DNA of 64,000 nucleotides from an uncultured cyanobacterium (GCA_903848645.1 CAINGU010000093.1:1-64000); one strand, 5' to 3'. Shown: positions 21,409 to 31,336, numbered from the stretch's first letter. A program made the numbers and translations. The notes: generated by a model from the sequence alone, not told the origin.

Positions 21409-22650
21409 ATGAATTCTGTATTACGGCGGGTTTTTGTGTATTTTTTGTGTTTGGGATTTGTAATCAGTTTAACAATATTTCCAATTTCTGCAAATCCTGG
21501 TTATACTCAAAATTCAAATTCTCTGTCTGTAACTACAGAAATTCGTGGTGTTTGGCTGACTAATGTTGCTAGTGGTGTATTTTATATACCTTGGGGGATT
21601 GAAAGGGCTATAAATCAATTAGCAGCACTGAATTTTAATACTATTTATCCGGTAGTTTGGAATCGGGGATACACTTTTTATAAAAGTCCTTTAGCAAAAA
21701 AAGTGACAGGTTCAGATAGTCAACCTTTACTGGATTTAATCCATAGAAAAAATGATTTTTTAGCCAAGTTAGTAAAATTAGCTAGAAGTAAAAATTTAAC
21801 GGTAATTCCTTGGTTTGAATATGGGTTAATGACTCCTCCTGATTCTGCTTTAGCTAAACTACATCCAGATTGGTTAACTATTGGACAAAAGGGTGTAGAA
21901 TCTATCTCAGAAAATTTGCTAGAAGATATGATTAATGGGGTTTATAAGCAAGCTTGGTTAAATCCTTTACATCCTCAAGTTCAGAATTTTATCCAAGGTT
22001 TAATTTTAGAAGTTATCAAAAATTATAATGTAGATGGAATTCAAATTGATGATCATTTTGGAATGCCTGTACAATTTGGTTATGATGATTTTACTGTGCA
22101 ACTTTATCAAAAAGAACATCAAGGCAAAAAACCACCTATTGATCCTTTTAATCCAGAATGGATGCGCTGGAGGGCTGATAAAATTACTGCATTTATGGAC
22201 AGTGTTTCTAAGTCTGTAAAGGCAATTAAACCCTATGCAAAAATATCTCTTTCTCCCAATTCACAATATTTTGCTTATAAATATTATTTACAAGATTGGG
22301 AAAATTGGGTAAAACAAGATTTGATAGATGAGTTGATTTTACAAGTATATCGCAGTGAAAAAACCTCTTTTATGAGAGAAATATCCAAACCTGCGATAAA
22401 ATTAGCTAAGAGTAAAATTCCCGTAGCTATTGGCATCTCCACAGGAACTTTATTAAGACCTGTAGATATGAATAAAGTTAAGGAACAGATAGAAATAGTC
22501 CGTAATCAAGAACTTTCTGGTTTTTCTTTTTTCTATTGGGAAAGTTTATGGGGTTATATTACTCCTGAATCACCTTATCAACGTCGTCAGGCTTTTTTAA
22601 AGATGTTTAATACTCAAGCCCTTAGACCATTAAAATTAAAGAAGTTATGA
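21409..22650 (+). CDS. Family 10-like glycosyl hydrolase (GHL10/DUF187-type), secreted
   Basis: Signal peptide; TEIRGVWLTNVASGV...AINQLAALNFNTIYPVVWNRGYTFYKSP; DGIQIDDHFGMP. Confidence 0.88.
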   Translation: MNSVLRRVFVYFLCLGFVISLTIFPISANPGYTQNSNSLSVTTEIRGVWLTNVASGVFYIPWGIERAINQLAALNFNTIYPVVWNRGYTFYKSPLAKKVTGSDSQPLLDLIHRKNDFLAKLVKLARSKNLTVIPWFEYGLMTPPDSALAKLHPDWLTIGQKGVESISENLLEDMINGVYKQAWLNPLHPQVQNFIQGLILEVIKNYNVDGIQIDDHFGMPVQFGYDDFTVQLYQKEHQGKKPPIDPFNPEWMRWRADKITAFMDSVSKSVKAIKPYAKISLSPNSQYFAYKYYLQDWENWVKQDLIDELILQVYRSEKTSFMREISKPAIKLAKSKIPVAIGISTGTLLRPVDMNKVKEQIEIVRNQELSGFSFFYWESLWGYITPESPYQRRQAFLKMFNTQALRPLKLKKL

Positions 22651-23237
22651 TGCAATTATCACCTATTAAAACTAAATCTAGAACTATAAATTTTACATTT
22701 AAATGGGTTTTTGTGACTTTGATGGGGTTTTTATCTAGTTTATTAATGATTGAAATTAGTGAGAAACCAGATATGAGTTTTGTGGAAGCTGTCATTGGTA
22801 GTTTAACAATTGCTATTCCCCAAAGTTATCTCCTCAGAAAAACCATTTCTCCGGTAAAATGGGTATTATCTACTCTTTTACCCTGGGTAATGATTGCCGC
22901 AATTGGTGCTGGGGTTTTAGGTTGGACTGTGACTACGGCTAATTTTTTACCCATGCGACTTTTTGCTGGGATTATTGTTGGTGGTATTGGTGGTTTATTA
23001 ATTGGGATATCACAATGGTTATTAGCGATTCCTCCATCTTTTTCCTCAGCCTGGAAATGGGTATTTGTGAATATTACAAGTTGGATAATAGCTATACCCA
23101 TTGGTTCAACTATAGGCTTATTTTTGCACAGGATTGCTAATTTATTTTTAGGGGAAGTTGTGGGATTAGCTGTTACCTGGTTATTGGTGGCAATATTCAC
23201 AGGAATTTCTGCTGAGAGAATTATCAAAGATTTGTAA
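22647..23237 (+). CDS. Hypothetical integral membrane protein
   Basis: 196 aa with multiple hydrophobic segments; ATGA overlap with upstream gene. Confidence 0.7.
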   Translation: MMQLSPIKTKSRTINFTFKWVFVTLMGFLSSLLMIEISEKPDMSFVEAVIGSLTIAIPQSYLLRKTISPVKWVLSTLLPWVMIAAIGAGVLGWTVTTANFLPMRLFAGIIVGGIGGLLIGISQWLLAIPPSFSSAWKWVFVNITSWIIAIPIGSTIGLFLHRIANLFLGEVVGLAVTWLLVAIFTGISAERIIKDL

Positions 23238-23244
23238 TATAGAA

Positions 23245-23302
23245 AGAACTCAGGGCAATGCCCACCAAAACCCCCTACGGTGGGCATTGCCCACCCTACG
23301 TA
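23245..23302. repeat. Intergenic inverted repeat (gggcaatgcccacc...ggtgggcattgccc)
   Basis: GGGCAATGCCCACC and GGTGGGCATTGCCC arms visible. Confidence 0.8.
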
Positions 23303-23461
23303 CATTTCAAAAATCAAATATTAGTCCTATTGAAAGAACTCAGGAGGAAGGAAAAGGGGGATTTAAAAAGAAGTCAGAATAAATAAGACTTGCATTATCA
23401 TTGGTGATACTATGAAGTATATTTACAATTAGTTGATTCGATGGTTTTATAAGTATTCTTC

Positions 23462-23489
23462 CTCCTGACTCCTGACTCCTGACTCCTAA
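23462..23489. repeat. Tandem heptamer repeat (CTCCTGA)n
   Basis: ctcctgactcctgactcctgactcctaa immediately 5' of pgsA. Confidence 0.9.
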
Positions 23490-23492
23490 CTT

Positions 23493-24008
23493 ATGATGAC
23501 TCTACCTAACTGGATTACTTTTTCTCGACTGCTAGGAATACCTTTTTTACTTTACGGTTTATACAATCCCAGCAATGAAGCTAAATGGATATGTTTAACA
23601 ATATTTTTAATTGCGGCTTTAACTGATTGGTTAGATGGATATTTAGCCAGAAAACTGAACCAAATTAGCGAGTTAGGTAAATTTCTTGATCCTTTAGTAG
23701 ATAAATTATTGGTACTTGCACCATTATTAGTATTAGTAGAATTAGGCAAAATCCCAGCTTGGGCAGTGTTTATAATTTTAGCACGGGAATTAGCGATCGC
23801 AGGTTGGCGAGTTAATCAAACTACCATCACCGGGGCAAATATTTGGGGTAAGCTGAAAACAGTTAGTCAAATTATCGCCATATCTCTCCTAATTGCGCCG
23901 TTATCACCAATTTGGCAAACTCCTGTTTTAATTGCCTTTTGGCTATCTGTAATATTGACGATTATTTCTGGAATCATTTATCTAATCCCCCCAAAAATTA
24001 TTACCTAA
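23493..24008 (+). CDS. pgsA: CDP-diacylglycerol--glycerol-3-phosphate 3-phosphatidyltransferase
   Basis: LPNWITFSRLLGIPFLL; DWLDGYLARKLNQISELGKFLDPLVDK (CDP-alcohol phosphatidyltransferase motif). Confidence 0.92.
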   Translation: MMTLPNWITFSRLLGIPFLLYGLYNPSNEAKWICLTIFLIAALTDWLDGYLARKLNQISELGKFLDPLVDKLLVLAPLLVLVELGKIPAWAVFIILARELAIAGWRVNQTTITGANIWGKLKTVSQIIAISLLIAPLSPIWQTPVLIAFWLSVILTIISGIIYLIPPKIIT

Positions 24009-24060
24009 AAAATAAAAAATTTTAAATTGTTCCTTACATATTTAGGATTTGCTGATAGTG

Positions 24061-24103
24061 TAATCCCTGATTTATTGGAAAAGTCAGGGATTTATTTCTT
24101 GAT
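24061..24103. terminator. Intrinsic terminator-like hairpin between convergent pgsA and hisS
   Basis: AATCCCTGA ... TCAGGGATT followed by TATTTCTT. Confidence 0.75.
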
Positions 24104-24114
24104 TAAATTAATTT

Positions 24115-25509
24115 TTAATTATTTAAAATCCTCCGTTTAACTTCCGCTGCTAAATCGCTCAAAGCTACTTCTATTTGTTCACCACTTTGTAAATCTTTTA
24201 ATGATGATTTTTGTGCTGCTGCTTCTTCCGCACCAATAATTACACAAAACCTAATTCCCTGTTTATCAGCGGCTTGAAATTGTTTACCTAATTGCTTTTT
24301 ATCAAAGTTAGTCACAACATTAATTCCCACTTGTCTTAATTGTTGCGATACCTGTAAATAAACAGGCATTAAATCCTCTTGCATATTCACTACTACAACT
24401 TGGGTAGGTGTAGCAGGTAACGTATTCAAAATACCCGCTTTTAACAACCGACTAATTAAGCGAGTTAAACCAATAGAAATACCCACACCAGGCATTTTTT
24501 CACCAATAAACATTCCCACTAATTCTTCATATCTGCCACCAGAACAAATACTCCCTAAAGCTGCATGACCTAATAAAGTAGTTTCATAAACAGTGCCAGT
24601 ATAGTAATTTAAACCACGAGCAATAGATAAGTCAATACAGAAACGTTTATCAGCAACTCCTAAATTCCTAACTCCATTAATTACAGTTTCTAATTCACTA
24701 ACTCCTAAATTAAATTGTTCTGCTTCTGGTAAATTCTCAGCCAGGTGTTTAAGTTTATCTAAAACATCATCAATGCTACCATCAATTTTCACAAACTCAA
24801 TAATTTTCTCCGTTTGTTCTGAAGAAATACCTTCTTTTTCCAACTCTTGTTTAACTTTAGCTTCGCCAATTTTTTCCAAATTATCAATAATACTAATACA
24901 GGTTTTAATTTGGTTTTCAGCAACTCCTACTGACTGAAAAAAGCCTGTCAGAATTTTGCGGTTATTAATGCGAATGACAAAATCACCAATATTAATCGCT
25001 TCAAATATTTCCGTGATAATTGCAGGCATTTGAGCATCATAAAGTAAACTCAGTTTACCACGAGCAACGACATCAATATCACATTGGCGAAATTGTCGAA
25101 ATCGGCCATCTTTTGCCCTTTCCCCCCGAAATACCATGTCCATTTGATAACGAGCAAAAGGAAAAGTTAATTCATTTAAATGACGAGCAATATAAGCCGC
25201 AAAAGGAACAGTTTGATCAAACTTTAAAGCTCTTGCTTCTGAACCAGTTTCTCCAGATTTATCCTTTTCGGCTTGGCGATTTGGTGGTAAAATCGGCTCA
25301 ATACCATAGATAATATTGTCACCTTGATTACCTTTAGCTTGTAACACTTCTAACCGTTCTACTGCTGGGGTTTCAATGGGGGTAAAGCCATAACTTTCAA
25401 AAACTTTACGAATTATATCTAGTAAATATACTTCAAGACGCTTTTCACTAGGTAGAAATTCAGGAAAACCACTAGGAGTAGAAAAGTTTATTTTGTCAAT
25501 TTTAGTCAT
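24115..25509 (-). CDS. hisS: Histidine--tRNA ligase
   Basis: GFPEFLPSEKRLE; FRGERAKDGRFRQFRQCDIDV; RGLNYYTGTVYE; GGRYEELVGMF. Confidence 0.95.
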   Translation of the reverse strand: MTKIDKINFSTPSGFPEFLPSEKRLEVYLLDIIRKVFESYGFTPIETPAVERLEVLQAKGNQGDNIIYGIEPILPPNRQAEKDKSGETGSEARALKFDQTVPFAAYIARHLNELTFPFARYQMDMVFRGERAKDGRFRQFRQCDIDVVARGKLSLLYDAQMPAIITEIFEAINIGDFVIRINNRKILTGFFQSVGVAENQIKTCISIIDNLEKIGEAKVKQELEKEGISSEQTEKIIEFVKIDGSIDDVLDKLKHLAENLPEAEQFNLGVSELETVINGVRNLGVADKRFCIDLSIARGLNYYTGTVYETTLLGHAALGSICSGGRYEELVGMFIGEKMPGVGISIGLTRLISRLLKAGILNTLPATPTQVVVVNMQEDLMPVYLQVSQQLRQVGINVVTNFDKKQLGKQFQAADKQGIRFCVIIGAEEAAAQKSSLKDLQSGEQIEVALSDLAAEVKRRILNN

Positions 25510-25585
25510 GTTTTTACTTTAATAGAGGGGAAATTAACCACAGAATTTCTATTTTACCCTTTCTTCTTAAATTAGAGTAAGTTTA

Positions 25586-27007
25586 CTAATCTCCATTATT
25601 GAACCACCAAGAGTCTTTATTAGAGTTAGTTTTCATCAAAAATGCTTTTTTTCGTAAGAAGCGATTTAACCCTATTGTACCAATTCGTGAACTTCCTAGT
25701 CCAGAGAATTTAAAAGCATTTCTGTCTCCTTCGTTAATTAATGAACTTAATCCGGCATCATTAATACTAATCACACCAGCTTCTATTTTATCAGCAACTG
25801 CTATTGCTAGTTCTTCTGATTCGGCAAATACAGCAGCACTCAGTCCATAAATAGAATCGTTAGCTAAATCTATCGCTTCTTCTATATTAGCAAAAGACAT
25901 CACAGGCATAATTGGCCCAAATGTTTCTTCAGTCATTATCTTCATAGAATGATCAACTTCAGTGATAACTGTGGGACGACACCACCAACCTCCACCCAAT
26001 TCTTCTACTTTACCACCACAGTGAATTACTGCCCCTTTAGAAACAGCATCTTGCAAATGATCATTAATAATAGCAGCTTGTTTTTCCGAAATAATCGGAC
26101 CAATTTCGCCACTTTCAATAGTTGGGTATGCTAATTTTAATTGATGAGCTTTTGTAACTAATTGATGATAGAATACTTCAAATATAGATTCAGCAACATA
26201 AATTCTTTCAATCGCTGAACATGACTGTCCTGTATTAGCTACCGCAGCCCACAAAATTGCTGAAGTTGCTAAATCTAAATCTGCTGATTCTAAAACAATA
26301 GCTGGGTCTTTTCCTCCTAATTCCAAAAAAGCGGGAATAAAATTAATTGCCGCATTTTCAGCCACTAAACGCCCAGTTTCTACACTACCTGTAAAACAAA
26401 TTAAATCTACATCTTCAATTAAAGCTGCTCCTGTTTGTGCTGCTCCTTCCACAAAGTTTAAAACATCACGTAATTGGGGAATAGTATTGAGAGTTGTCAT
26501 TAAAGGAGCAACAAACCGGGGAGTTATTTCACTGGGTTTAACTATGACAGCGCAACCAGCTAATAAAGCTGGAATTGTATCAATTGTAGATAAGGACAAA
26601 GGAAAATTCCAAGGACTAATTACCCCAACGAGAGGATAAGGAACAGCAGTTTGTTGTAAAGCAATAAAAGGGACAGATGTATTTTTAGCTGTGCTTTGTA
26701 ATAATTGGGGAGCTAGATTACACCATTTATCAATACTAGCAATAAATGAATCTATCTCCATAATTGATGTTGATAATCTCCCTGTATCACTGACTAAAGC
26801 TTCTGTTAATAAATTTCGTTCTGATAATATAGCTTGCTTCCATTCTTTTAAAGCTGTAATTCTCTCCTCAATCCCTAATTTTTGCCAGATAATTTGTCCT
26901 CTTCGCAGACGGTGACATTGTTGGGAAAGTAATTTTGGTGGAGGAGGAACGATGACATAATCAAATTTACCTGTGCGGGGGTTGCGGACTTCTATTGGTT
27001 TACTCAT
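25586..27007 (-). CDS. NAD(P)-dependent aldehyde dehydrogenase family protein
   Basis: GVISPWNFPLSL; FTGSVETGR; LELGGKDPAIVLESADLD; GQSCSAIERIYV; EETFGPIMPVM. Confidence 0.93.
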   Translation of the reverse strand: MSKPIEVRNPRTGKFDYVIVPPPPKLLSQQCHRLRRGQIIWQKLGIEERITALKEWKQAILSERNLLTEALVSDTGRLSTSIMEIDSFIASIDKWCNLAPQLLQSTAKNTSVPFIALQQTAVPYPLVGVISPWNFPLSLSTIDTIPALLAGCAVIVKPSEITPRFVAPLMTTLNTIPQLRDVLNFVEGAAQTGAALIEDVDLICFTGSVETGRLVAENAAINFIPAFLELGGKDPAIVLESADLDLATSAILWAAVANTGQSCSAIERIYVAESIFEVFYHQLVTKAHQLKLAYPTIESGEIGPIISEKQAAIINDHLQDAVSKGAVIHCGGKVEELGGGWWCRPTVITEVDHSMKIMTEETFGPIMPVMSFANIEEAIDLANDSIYGLSAAVFAESEELAIAVADKIEAGVISINDAGLSSLINEGDRNAFKFSGLGSSRIGTIGLNRFLRKKAFLMKTNSNKDSWWFNNGD

Positions 27008-27069
27008 TTGTGATTAATTTAAATGTGAACTTAAAAATATTTAATTTTATTTCGCGCAAAGGAGGAAAT

Positions 27070-27092
27070 ACAATAAATACCGTATTTATTGT
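27070..27092. promoter_or_regulatory. Perfect palindrome in divergent intergenic region (candidate operator)
   Basis: ACAATAAATAC-C-GTATTTATTGT, 11-bp arms around one base. Confidence 0.6.
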
Positions 27093-27124
27093 ATTCTCAA
27101 AATAGTCCATTTATAGTGATTTGT

Positions 27125-27988
27125 ATGTCTGCTGCTCAAAAACTGCGCGAATTACTTGCACGTCCTGAAATTATCGTTATTCCTGGTGTTTATGACTGTT
27201 TGAGTGCAAAATTGGTAGAAAAGGCGGGTTTTGATGTTGCTGCTACCAGTGGTTTTGGGATTGCTGCTTCTACTTTGGGTTTACCTGACTATGGTTTTCT
27301 CACAGCTACGGAAAATTTATCCACTGTCGGGCGGATTGCCCAGTCAATTAATATACCTTTAATTGCTGATTGTGATACGGGTTACGGTAATGCTTTAAAT
27401 GTGATGCGGACTGTGAAAGATGCGGTGCAGTTGGGTTTAGCTGGGATAATTTTAGAAGACCAAGAATGGCCGAAGAAATGCGGACATTTTGCAGGTAAAC
27501 GGGTAATTTCTATGACTGAACACGCGGGAAAAATCCGGGCTGCGGTGGAAGCGCGTGGTGATAGTGGTTTGGTCATTATAGCCCGAACTGATGCCCGTGC
27601 GCCTTTGGGGTTGGAGGAAGCCATTGCACGTGGTCAATCATACATCAATGCTGGTGCAGATGTCTTGTTTGTGGAAGCTCCCCAATCTGTGAAAGAGTTG
27701 GAAATTATAGCTGCTGCTTTTCCTAATGTGCCATTGGTAGCAAATATTGTTGAAGGTGGGAAAACTCCGGCTATTTCTCCTATTGAATTGCAGAATTTGG
27801 GGTTTAAAATTGTCTTTTTTCCTCTGACTGCACTTATGGCTGTAACTGAGGTAATGAGTGGTTGTTTTCGTCATTTGAAAGCAGAGGGAAGAACTGATAA
27901 TTTATCTGGTTTGATGAATTTTCAGGATTTTCAAGAACTTATGGGTGTTCCCAAATATTTAGCTGTGGAAAAGGAGTATAAGGAATGA
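27125..27988 (+). CDS. Isocitrate lyase/phosphoenolpyruvate mutase (ICL/PEPM) family protein
   Basis: VIPGVYDCLSAKLVEKAGFDVAATSGFG; PLIADCDTGYGNALNV; GIILEDQEWPKKCGHF; GADVLFVEAP. Confidence 0.92.
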   Translation: MSAAQKLRELLARPEIIVIPGVYDCLSAKLVEKAGFDVAATSGFGIAASTLGLPDYGFLTATENLSTVGRIAQSINIPLIADCDTGYGNALNVMRTVKDAVQLGLAGIILEDQEWPKKCGHFAGKRVISMTEHAGKIRAAVEARGDSGLVIIARTDARAPLGLEEAIARGQSYINAGADVLFVEAPQSVKELEIIAAAFPNVPLVANIVEGGKTPAISPIELQNLGFKIVFFPLTALMAVTEVMSGCFRHLKAEGRTDNLSGLMNFQDFQELMGVPKYLAVEKEYKE

Positions 27989-28047
27989 ATTATTCATTAC
28001 TTCTATGGTTGAAAGTTGATGAATAATGAATTATATTAAAAATAATG

Positions 28048-28060
28048 CAATATAATATTG
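28048..28060. promoter_or_regulatory. Candidate operator upstream of ParD/ParE-type module
   Basis: Perfect palindrome CAATAT-A-ATATTG nested in a longer imperfect AATAAT...ATTATT repeat, 21 bp before the antitoxin ATG. Confidence 0.5.
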
Positions 28061-28080
28061 TGTATTATTGAGGTAATTTC

Positions 28081-28347
28081 ATGAGTACCACGAGTTTTCG
28101 ACTTGATGATGACTTACAAGAGAAACTTGACAATACTGCTAACCGAATTAAGCGTTCTAAAGGTTGGATAATTAATGATGCTCTCCGTCGGTATATTGAG
28201 CAGGAAGAACTTAAACAAAGGATGTTTGAAGAGACTCAAGAAGCGATCGCTGATATTGAAGCCGGTCGTGTAGTATCAGGAGAAGAGGTGATGAAATGGC
28301 TGGAGACTTGGGGAACTGCTGCGGAAACTAAGGCTCCTTTGCTATGA
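28081..28347 (+). CDS. RHH (CopG/ParD-like) antitoxin
   Basis: TTSFRLDDDLQEKLDNTANRIKRSKGWIINDALRRYIEQ ribbon-helix-helix pattern; ATGA overlap with toxin gene. Confidence 0.88.
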   Translation: MSTTSFRLDDDLQEKLDNTANRIKRSKGWIINDALRRYIEQEELKQRMFEETQEAIADIEAGRVVSGEEVMKWLETWGTAAETKAPLL

Positions 28348-28622
28348 AATTGGAGTTTTCGGAAAGTGCAATTCAAGATTTGATTCGGCTACGGGAGTTT
28401 ATCGCGGTTCATAACCCAAAAGCATCAGAACGTATCTCTCTGCGGCTACGACAGGCTATGGGAAAACTTGTACTATATCCTGATATAGGGCGTTCTGTAC
28501 TGGAGTTTGAAAATGTCCGTGAACTTGTAGCTGGTGATTATGTTGTGCGATATTTACGCCTTGAGGATGTGATTTTTATATTAAGAATATGGCACGGGAA
28601 GGAATTTCGTGATTTTGGGTAA
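28344..28622 (+). CDS. RelE/ParE family toxin
   Basis: MKLEFSESAIQDLIRLREFI...ERISLRLRQAMGKLVLYPDIGR...YVVRYLRLEDVIFILRIWHGKEFRDFG. Confidence 0.88.
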   Translation: MKLEFSESAIQDLIRLREFIAVHNPKASERISLRLRQAMGKLVLYPDIGRSVLEFENVRELVAGDYVVRYLRLEDVIFILRIWHGKEFRDFG

Positions 28623-28859
28623 GTGGGGAAATGGTGAGAGCGATCCTATTTTTCACCCAAAATCCAAATTATATTGTCCAATACACAGTGAGAATTTAGG
28701 TGCTAAATTAACTCTGTCTGTTCACGTTATCCCTTTATTTGAAACAGTATGTCAGCTTACCATATAGATTAACCATCTTGCCATCGGTAGTTTATTTCTC
28801 ATCAGTAAAATCTTCGCCATCAAGTATAGTTGACCTACAGTGCGATATCATCTAAATAT

Positions 28860-28911
28860 TAAGCTTCCGGTTCAATTCCTAAAGCACGTAATTGTGCGGA
28901 CAAGCGATTTA
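28860..28911 (-). pseudogene. C-terminal fragment of a Uma2-family gene
   Basis: Reverse complement translates to VNRLSAQLRALGIEPEA*, near identical to ANRLTAQLRALGIEPEA* at the end of the Uma2 gene 29598-30320. Confidence 0.75.
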
Positions 28912-28999
28912 CTGTGAGGATAAGGTGCTATTCCTCTTTTTCCTCAATTAAGTTATAATCTATTTAAAGAAAGTCAATTAAATCAAGAGAACCTAAATT

Positions 29000-29221
29000 A
29001 TGGTGACATTAGAAGAGGCAATTTTAACTGTTAATCAACTTCCTTTTGAGCAAAGAGAAATGTTATTAGAAATTATTAAAAATCAAATGATTGAATCTCG
29101 TCGTGAAGAAATTGCTGAAGATGCAAAAAAAGCGATTTTAGCCTTTCACCAAGGAGAGTTAAAACCTCAATCTATGGAGAGTATTATTGTTGAATTACAG
29201 GCAAGTTTAACAGAAGATTAA
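29000..29221 (+). CDS. Putative antitoxin of RelE/YafQ-type module
   Basis: 73-aa ORF MVTLEEAILTVNQLPFEQREMLLEIIKNQ; TAATG overlap with toxin ORF. Confidence 0.75.
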   Translation: MVTLEEAILTVNQLPFEQREMLLEIIKNQMIESRREEIAEDAKKAILAFHQGELKPQSMESIIVELQASLTED

Positions 29222-29505
29222 TGAGAGAATTAGTTTTAACACCTAAATTTAAACGAGCATTTCGTAAATTTGTCAAGCGCGATCCTCAACTTGAGACAAA
29301 AATTATTCAAACATTAGAACTAATGCAAGAAGATGTTTTTACTGCTCAATTAAGCACTCATTCATTGCAAGGAAAATTATTAGGACTAAAAGCTTGTTCT
29401 TGTGGTTATGACTGTCGAATTTTGTTTACTTTAGAAATTGATGAAAATAATACAGAAGAAGTGATTGTTTTACTTGATATTGGCAATCATGATGAAGTTT
29501 ATTAG
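29221..29505 (+). CDS. RelE/YafQ-type mRNA interferase toxin
   Basis: LTPKFKRAFRKFVKRDPQLETKIIQTLELMQEDVF...LQGKLLGLKACSCGYDCRILF...IVLLDIGNHDEVY. Confidence 0.85.
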   Translation: MRELVLTPKFKRAFRKFVKRDPQLETKIIQTLELMQEDVFTAQLSTHSLQGKLLGLKACSCGYDCRILFTLEIDENNTEEVIVLLDIGNHDEVY

Positions 29506-29597
29506 TCTGAGAGCTTGTTTGGTAGTGAAAGGGTGATCGATCATCTATCTCTACTCCCGTTAAATCGAAAATCGTCACCATGACATTTAATTTAATA

Positions 29598-30320
29598 TTA
29601 CGCTTCCGGTTCAATTCCCAAAGCCCGTAATTGTGCAGTTAAGCGATTTGCTCTTTCCTCACCAGTTAATAACAAATTACCTTGCAAATCCCACCACCGC
29701 AACCAGGGTAATTCCATATTTTGATATTCTCCCTGCCATAAACCTAACTCCACACCCATAGCTGTAATTGAATAATGTCCCCGTTCATTTGCTGGTAATA
29801 ACTGATATTGTCCACCCATTAATTCATAAACTTCTATACTGGCTTTATTCACTTCATAAATGCCATAAAACGCAGGTTTAATAACCTGTTCATAAATCCA
29901 GAATTTACCTTTCCAAGGAGTTTTGTCTCTTTCTTCACTACCATTTCCAGAAACAAATTCTAACACAATTAATGGCGAAATATATTCTTGCCAAAGGACA
30001 TAAGAACGTCGGATTTTACCATCTAGTAAAGGTGGGACATTGGGTATATAAAACCAGTCTGGAGCTAGTGCGCCAATTTCTGGTGGCTCGCTAATGCGCC
30101 AATAAATAGCACTATTTTGACCTATGATATATTGCTGGTCTGAATGACGTTTGTGTAATACAGGCTTGATAGAATCGGTTAGTAAAATACCTTGAGGATG
30201 TGCCTGGAAATTTTTTACAAAAGTACCGTTAGAGTCTGGTAGTTGGGTATGATCTGGAAGAGAGGTTTCTGGGTAAGGGCGTAAGTCTGGATCTTCCTGG
30301 ACATCAGTTGTAAAAGTCAT
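29598..30320 (-). CDS. Uma2 family (DUF820) endonuclease-fold protein
   Basis: PLIVLEFVSGNGSEERDKTPWKGKFWIYEQVI...GIYEVNKASIEVYELMGGQYQLLPANERGHYSI. Confidence 0.88.
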   Translation of the reverse strand: MTFTTDVQEDPDLRPYPETSLPDHTQLPDSNGTFVKNFQAHPQGILLTDSIKPVLHKRHSDQQYIIGQNSAIYWRISEPPEIGALAPDWFYIPNVPPLLDGKIRRSYVLWQEYISPLIVLEFVSGNGSEERDKTPWKGKFWIYEQVIKPAFYGIYEVNKASIEVYELMGGQYQLLPANERGHYSITAMGVELGLWQGEYQNMELPWLRWWDLQGNLLLTGEERANRLTAQLRALGIEPEA

Positions 30321-30421
30321 ATATCCTCCTGCTGGTGTGAGGTTTATTCTAGTTTAGCAAAATTAGCAATATATGGCGAAAAAAGCGATCGCACCTAACT
30401 GAATACGATCGCTTTTTATTC

Positions 30422-31336
30422 TTAACTAACCTTCCCCACTCCTGCTAAATCCAAAATCGGTGCAATCAAATCTTCTCTTTTTACCGCCATAATATGCACA
30501 CCCTGACACAATCCCCGCGCAATTTGCACTTGTTCGGCGGCAATTTTCATGCCTTCTTCTAGGGGATGTTTCGCTTTTGCTAATCTCTCAATAATGTGTT
30601 CAGGAATATTCACACCGGGAACAGCCTTATTAATAAACTGGGCATTTTTTGCCGATTTCAATAGAAAAATTCCTGCTAAAATTGGTTTTTTGTAACCGAC
30701 AGCGATTTGATTCATGAACTTTTCTAGTATGTCAAAATCAGTAATTAATTGACTTTGAAAAAATTGCGCCCCGGCGGCTATTTTCTTTTCAAACCGACTT
30801 TGCAAACCTGACCAACTTTTAGATTGAGGATCTACTGCTGCACCTGCAAATAAATCTAATGCGCCATCAGTGAGGGGTTTCTCATTAAAATCAAAGCCCT
30901 GATTCATGTTTCTAATTAACTGCAATAACCGCACAGCTTCCAAATCAAAAACAGCTTTTGCTTGAGGATGATCACCTGCTTTTACAGGGTCGCCAGTTAA
31001 AGCTAAAATGTTGCGGATACCCAAAGCATGAGCGCCCATTAAATCTGCTTGTAATCCAATTCTATTGCGATCGCGGCAAGCAAACTGACAAATCGGCTCA
31101 ATGCCATTTTGCAATAAAATCACCGAGGCTACTAACGAAGACATTCGCATTACGGCACGGCTACCATCAGTAATATTGACAGCATGAACCCTTCCCTTAA
31201 GAGTCGCCGCCATTTCGATGGTATGGGTAGGATCTCCGCCTTTGGGAGGTGCAACTTCAGCGGTAATTAAAAAGTCACCTGCAAGGGCGGATTTACGGAA
31301 GTTATTAAAAGCACTAAAGCTCTGGGTATCCGGCAT
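30422..31336 (-). CDS. metF: Methylenetetrahydrofolate reductase
   Basis: GDFLITAEVAPPKGGDPTHTIEMAATLKGRVHAVNITDGSRA; LALTGDPVKAGDHPQAKAVFDLEAVRLL; FFQSQLITDFDILEKF. Confidence 0.85.
   Translation of the reverse strand: MPDTQSFSAFNNFRKSALAGDFLITAEVAPPKGGDPTHTIEMAATLKGRVHAVNITDGSRAVMRMSSLVASVILLQNGIEPICQFACRDRNRIGLQADLMGAHALGIRNILALTGDPVKAGDHPQAKAVFDLEAVRLLQLIRNMNQGFDFNEKPLTDGALDLFAGAAVDPQSKSWSGLQSRFEKKIAAGAQFFQSQLITDFDILEKFMNQIAVGYKKPILAGIFLLKSAKNAQFINKAVPGVNIPEHIIERLAKAKHPLEEGMKIAAEQVQIARGLCQGVHIMAVKREDLIAPILDLAGVGKVS

Noticed and set aside
22826-23317. 163-aa antisense ORF opposite the 196-aa membrane protein
   Set aside because: Overlaps the repeat at 23245-23302 and the opposite-strand CDS, which has translational coupling (ATGA) to its upstream gene
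28860-28880. GGTTCAATTCC resembling a tRNA T-loop (also near 29606)
   Set aside because: Both are the 3' end of Uma2 coding sequence (GIEPEA*); no acceptor stem or cloverleaf
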